A stretch of 64,000 bases of DNA from Brucella pseudogrignonensis (GTDB lineage Bacteria > Pseudomonadota > Alphaproteobacteria > Rhizobiales > Rhizobiaceae): contig NZ_NNRM01000041.1 in assembly GCF_002252525.1 (NCBI RefSeq), positions 221,837-285,836 on the forward strand, read 5' to 3'. A model generated the notes under the pieces. That model was not told the origin of the DNA. It ran no database searches and saw only the letters and a list, made by a program, of their open reading frames with translations. Of this stretch, positions 60,749-64,000 are shown one piece after another (position 1 is the first letter of the stretch; the number at the start of each line of letters is the position of its first letter). The position numbers were made by a program, and so were the translations under genes.

Positions 60749-62917
60749 TTATTCGTGGCCTCTATGTGAGGAACCAGGATCAAGCGATGCCTGCCGGTTC
60801 ACGCAGATGCTCGTTTCAAGCAACGATAACAGGAGTGTCTGAGCATCAGTAGCGGTACGAAGGTCAATGTCGCCAGGTAAGATCGATGAGAAGATAACAT
60901 TTTTCCTCCTTGCTCGGGATAAAGCGACGTTCATTCGCTGAACGGACTGATCATCCTCAAAGCCATCCAGAAAAGCTGGCAGGCGGTTTTTTAAGTTAAA
61001 CGCAACGCCTAGGGAAACGTACACATTGTCCGCTTCTTCTCCAAGAAGTTCAGCAGGTAAACCTTTAAATTCAAGCTTCTTTTGTTCGTTAACCGGTATA
61101 AAACCTAGAATGGCTTCGAGCTGCTGTTTGGAAAAAGCAACCAGTCCGGTCGTCCCGTTGCTTTTGAGCGAATCTCTGACAGCTGAGCTAACCGCGGCGG
61201 CTTCTAACTCAACGATTCCCTTTAATGAATGGGCTCGAGGCAGGTAAAAAATCTCGCATGCTGGCGCCCCTTTACGTTCGCAGATCAGTGAATTTTCGTA
61301 TGCGAAGATATTCGACCATGCCATTGTATCGCAGTTTTTGCTCCGGCGTGTGAGGAACAATTGAAACACCGGCAGATCTGATCTTCTCGCATTTTCAAAA
61401 ACAGACCCGTCAACTGATATCTGCTGCTGGTCTCCTAACACGATCACCTGTTTGTAGCGCGTCACAAAAGCCGAATGGAACGTTATCTGCGTCGCATCAT
61501 CAATTACAAGCACATCGGATTGCTGCATCTCATGTCTGATATGCCGGTGACTTTCGATAAAGGCTTTCCGTTCTTTGCCGTTTTCAGCATTGGCAAGCGT
61601 ATGCGCATTTCTGCCCCCGAAGAAAAGCAAATAATCCTGCTCCCGGAACCAGACCATAGGCACAGTGACATTCCGTCTTACGGACATGAATTCGCGGCAA
61701 AGTGCTTCAATTCTGTCCAGACTACCTTGAGCACCCAGCACCTTAACCGAGCGTCCATCTGCCAGAAAATTAGAGATGAGACCTGGCACCATTGATGTTT
61801 TGCCAGTCCCAGCTCCCCCCGTGATCATCAATGAATTCCCGGCGCGCGCTACCGTCAGAATTTCATCGAATATTGTAGGAAGGTCTTTACGCAACTCAGG
61901 ATCGCAAGCACTGTCAGCAGTCTGGCTGCGATGAAACTTCTCTGTGTGCGAAGAGAAATTCACGGAGAGCTCTTTCTCAGACCTTGCTCCGCGGAATTTC
62001 CTTAGCCGTAAGCCTTCACGTTCGCTTCCTTCGAAAGGGTGCGGCGTATAGTTAAATTCCTGCACGGCCATGGGACCGGCTATTTCGTGTCTCAGATCGT
62101 TTGGTTGATCAAAAAAAAGTAATGTGGCTTCTTTTCGATGATCTGAAAAGTTCTGCAGATCGAAGGCGAGCGGCCTAAATTGCGACGTTTGCTGACGACC
62201 CGCCCAGAAGAAATGGTGAGCGACTGCTGCGCGCAGATGTCCTGGCAATGCCATTTTAGCGATAAGCGAAAGATTTTTCTGATGGGTGAGCCCATCCCCT
62301 AACAGTGCATGGTGTAGTTTGAAGGCTGGCGCCTTCCACCCGGCCTGTGTTCTGTCCTTTATAGCCAGTTCAGCATCGCGAAAAATCAAAGTATCAGCGT
62401 TCTGGCGCATACAATCTTGGTTCAAAATCTGCTTTGTTTCGTTACCAGGCACATCATGGGAGCTGGCACTTTGAGTTTGCGTTCGTAGCCAGGCGTAACC
62501 AGATCTTATAAAGTCAATTTTTTGAGAAAAGCGCTGGACTGCTTCTGCAAGTCTGCGTTCGGTGCTAAGTACGTGCTTATCAAGACGGCTTTTTTTACTT
62601 TCCTTCTCCAAGCGATAGTTTTCAGCTGTTACCCGTCGACCCCATGGATATATGTCATCGTGCTGGCGGGTGGAGAGATGGGCTGAGCTCTTGTGGTCTT
62701 CCTTCCATTTCTTGATGAGGGCGAGCGCGTGATCAAATTCTGTTTGGAACCGGTAGCGGTCAAGTTTGGCGCGCAGATGCGCGCTCCCTCTTTTGATCAC
62801 CGCGCTTAAAAGTTTGCGGTACATCACATCGAGACGCTTCTCACATTGCGATCTCGACAGCGTTGCGTAAGGCTTTTTTGGAACTATTTTTTCCAGACAA
62901 CCTATCTGGTACTGCAC
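60749..62917 (-). CDS. Orphan superfamily 1 helicase-like protein
   Basis: 722 residues. The N-terminal half (1-350) is charged and helical and not recognised. The C-terminal half is an SF1 helicase core: Walker A GGAGTGKTS (367-375), VIDDATQ (471-477, an altered DEAQ box), GDQQQI (495-500), LTRRSKN (522-528), and NVALSRARRKNVIFSSILPGDIDL (663-686). The last segment resembles the C-terminal helicase part of DUF4011/DUF3320 proteins found in defence loci. Lower G+C than its neighbours and beside an IS remnant, so probably acquired. The C-terminus may be altered by the IS. Function unknown. Confidence 0.72.
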   Translation of the reverse strand: MQYQIGCLEKIVPKKPYATLSRSQCEKRLDVMYRKLLSAVIKRGSAHLRAKLDRYRFQTEFDHALALIKKWKEDHKSSAHLSTRQHDDIYPWGRRVTAENYRLEKESKKSRLDKHVLSTERRLAEAVQRFSQKIDFIRSGYAWLRTQTQSASSHDVPGNETKQILNQDCMRQNADTLIFRDAELAIKDRTQAGWKAPAFKLHHALLGDGLTHQKNLSLIAKMALPGHLRAAVAHHFFWAGRQQTSQFRPLAFDLQNFSDHRKEATLLFFDQPNDLRHEIAGPMAVQEFNYTPHPFEGSEREGLRLRKFRGARSEKELSVNFSSHTEKFHRSQTADSACDPELRKDLPTIFDEILTVARAGNSLMITGGAGTGKTSMVPGLISNFLADGRSVKVLGAQGSLDRIEALCREFMSVRRNVTVPMVWFREQDYLLFFGGRNAHTLANAENGKERKAFIESHRHIRHEMQQSDVLVIDDATQITFHSAFVTRYKQVIVLGDQQQISVDGSVFENARRSDLPVFQLFLTRRSKNCDTMAWSNIFAYENSLICERKGAPACEIFYLPRAHSLKGIVELEAAAVSSAVRDSLKSNGTTGLVAFSKQQLEAILGFIPVNEQKKLEFKGLPAELLGEEADNVYVSLGVAFNLKNRLPAFLDGFEDDQSVQRMNVALSRARRKNVIFSSILPGDIDLRTATDAQTLLLSLLETSICVNRQASLDPGSSHRGHE

Positions 62918-62982
62918 ACCGGCCTCCGAGTCTGATTTTCCTTCCGCACAATAGCTTCACTGTGCGCTAAAGAAACCTTAAA

Positions 62983-64000
62983 TCATCGTTCTCGCAACGC
63001 TTCGCTTGCCCTGTTGAGCGGTTTGATCAGGTAATCAAAGACTGTCTTGCTACCAGTATGAATATCCACCGTCGCAACCATTCCTGGAACGATGGGAAAG
63101 CGTTCTCCATGCTTGTTTAAAAGCGCATCTGTCTCGGTCTTGATGAACACGCGATAATAATAATTTTCAGGCTTCGCTTCATCCTTGATCGTGTCGGCCG
63201 AGATGCTGACAACCTTGCCTTCCAATCCGCCATAAATCGCATAGTCATATGCGGTCACCTTGACGGTCGCGCGCTGATCCGGGTGAATATAAGCAATATC
63301 CCGCGGCGAGATACGCGTCTCGATCAGCAGCTGTTCATCAAGCGGCACAATAATCATAAGTTTGCCATTCGGAGGCACCACACCACCAATGGTCGAAACT
63401 TCGATATTCTTGACGATGCCGCGCACCGGCGAGCGCAACGTCAGACGCGCAAGCGCATCCGATCGTCCACGAATAACCGATGAAAGCGATTCCACCTCGG
63501 CATTTGCCTTTGCAAGCTCCTCACGCGCCTGAACGATATAATCCGATTTGATCTCGGTTTCCTTGAGTTGCAACTCAACCAGCTGCCGTTTCAGGCGGAT
63601 CACCTCCACATTACTGGCAGCACCCATTTTGCTTAGTGACTGGCTGATATTGAGTTCGTCTTGCACAAGCTTTTTGGATTCGGTGATCCATTCAAGTGAG
63701 TCCTGCAGGCTGCGTGTACGCGCATCGAAAAGTCGTGTTTCTGCAGCCACCAGCATCGGAAACGCATCAAGCTCCGGCGAGAATTGCAGCTCAGTCTGGC
63801 TGACTTCAGCAGTTAGCCGCGCAGAACTTGCCAAAGCCGCACGATATTTGGCGGCACTTTCCTGCACGCTTGATTCTGTGACGGTTGGGTCGAGCTGCGC
63901 CAGAATCTGCCCCGGCTCCACCACATCATCCTGTCGCACCATGAGCTTGGCGACAACGCCGCCCTCGAGTGACTGAATGACCTGTTCCTGCGAGGTCGGC
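62983..64000 (-). CDS. HlyD/PrtE-family membrane-fusion protein of type I secretion (cut by window edge)
   Basis: The frame continues past the right edge (residues SLEGGVVAKL before the first internal Met), so the N-terminal membrane anchor is missing. Seen: the lipoyl-like half VRQDDVVEPGQILAQLDPT, a long coiled coil (about 100 residues with SLQDSLEWITESKKLVQDEL and LKRQLVELQLKETEIKS), LRSPVRGIVKNIEVSTIGGVV, and the C-terminal YRVFIKTETDALLNKHG ... PGMVATVDIHTGSKTVFDYL, which is the HlyD family signature. It bridges an inner-membrane ABC exporter and the outer-membrane channel for RTX-type protein export. Its ABC partner must lie outside the window. Confidence 0.9.
   Translation of the reverse strand, partial: PTSQEQVIQSLEGGVVAKLMVRQDDVVEPGQILAQLDPTVTESSVQESAAKYRAALASSARLTAEVSQTELQFSPELDAFPMLVAAETRLFDARTRSLQDSLEWITESKKLVQDELNISQSLSKMGAASNVEVIRLKRQLVELQLKETEIKSDYIVQAREELAKANAEVESLSSVIRGRSDALARLTLRSPVRGIVKNIEVSTIGGVVPPNGKLMIIVPLDEQLLIETRISPRDIAYIHPDQRATVKVTAYDYAIYGGLEGKVVSISADTIKDEAKPENYYYRVFIKTETDALLNKHGERFPIVPGMVATVDIHTGSKTVFDYLIKPLNRASEALRER

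Overview
The window reads as part of a chromosome (probably the second) of a Brucellaceae alphaproteobacterium, most likely an Ochrobactrum/Brucella-type organism. Evidence is the gene order narR / narKGHJI, norEFCBQD, nirK-nirV-nnrR, the moderate G+C, and short palindromic intergenic repeats typical of Rhizobiales. No rRNA, tRNA, CRISPR array or prophage was seen.

Layout. 1-4853: amino-sugar operon (DeoR-type regulator, AgaS-type isomerase, ROK kinase, NagA, GatZ/KbaZ-like protein), probably for N-acetylgalactosamine or galactosamine. 4903-20272: an amino-acid block with two polar amino-acid ABC transporters, an M20 amidohydrolase, DDAH, CtlX, ornithine cyclodeaminase, RocB, two Lrp/AsnC regulators and a ProP-type transporter. 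Together DDAH, CtlX and Ocd could turn (methyl)arginine into citrulline, ornithine and proline. 20264-24901: ubiquinone genes ubiX/ubiD and divergent ubiT-ubiU-ubiV (the O2-independent hydroxylation pathway), with a perfect FNR box between them. 24907-36924: nitrate respiration (narK fusion, narG, narH, narJ, narI, a parvulin and a DUF2478 protein) with divergent narR. 36941-42764: nitric oxide reductase norEFCBQD. 42868-47140: little-studied accessory genes (51-aa membrane peptide, hemerythrin, beta-carbonic anhydrase, DUF2249 proteins, polytopic membrane protein, MIP18-like protein). 47422-50356: nirK, nirV and nnrR. Nitrate, nitrite and NO respiration and the anaerobic quinone supply are thus tied together by FNR/NnrR-type boxes (TTGNN-N4-NNCAA) upstream of ubiD/ubiT, narK, narR, norE, norC, the DUF2249 gene and nirK.

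50571-59674: a stress and signalling region: alpha/beta hydrolase, Dps, AraC and LysR regulators, an MFS exporter, a bicupin oxalate decarboxylase, a single-domain receiver, and a FixJ-type regulator with its membrane PAS histidine kinase. A shared CTATACC-type motif precedes several of these genes and may define a regulon. 59675-62917: an accessory patch with a decayed IS5-family (IS427-group-like) transposase and an orphan superfamily 1 helicase-like gene of unlike composition. The window ends inside an HlyD-type membrane-fusion gene.

Starts were chosen by Shine-Dalgarno spacing, operon overlap and family N-termini. All functional calls are from reading the sequence; no database search was run.
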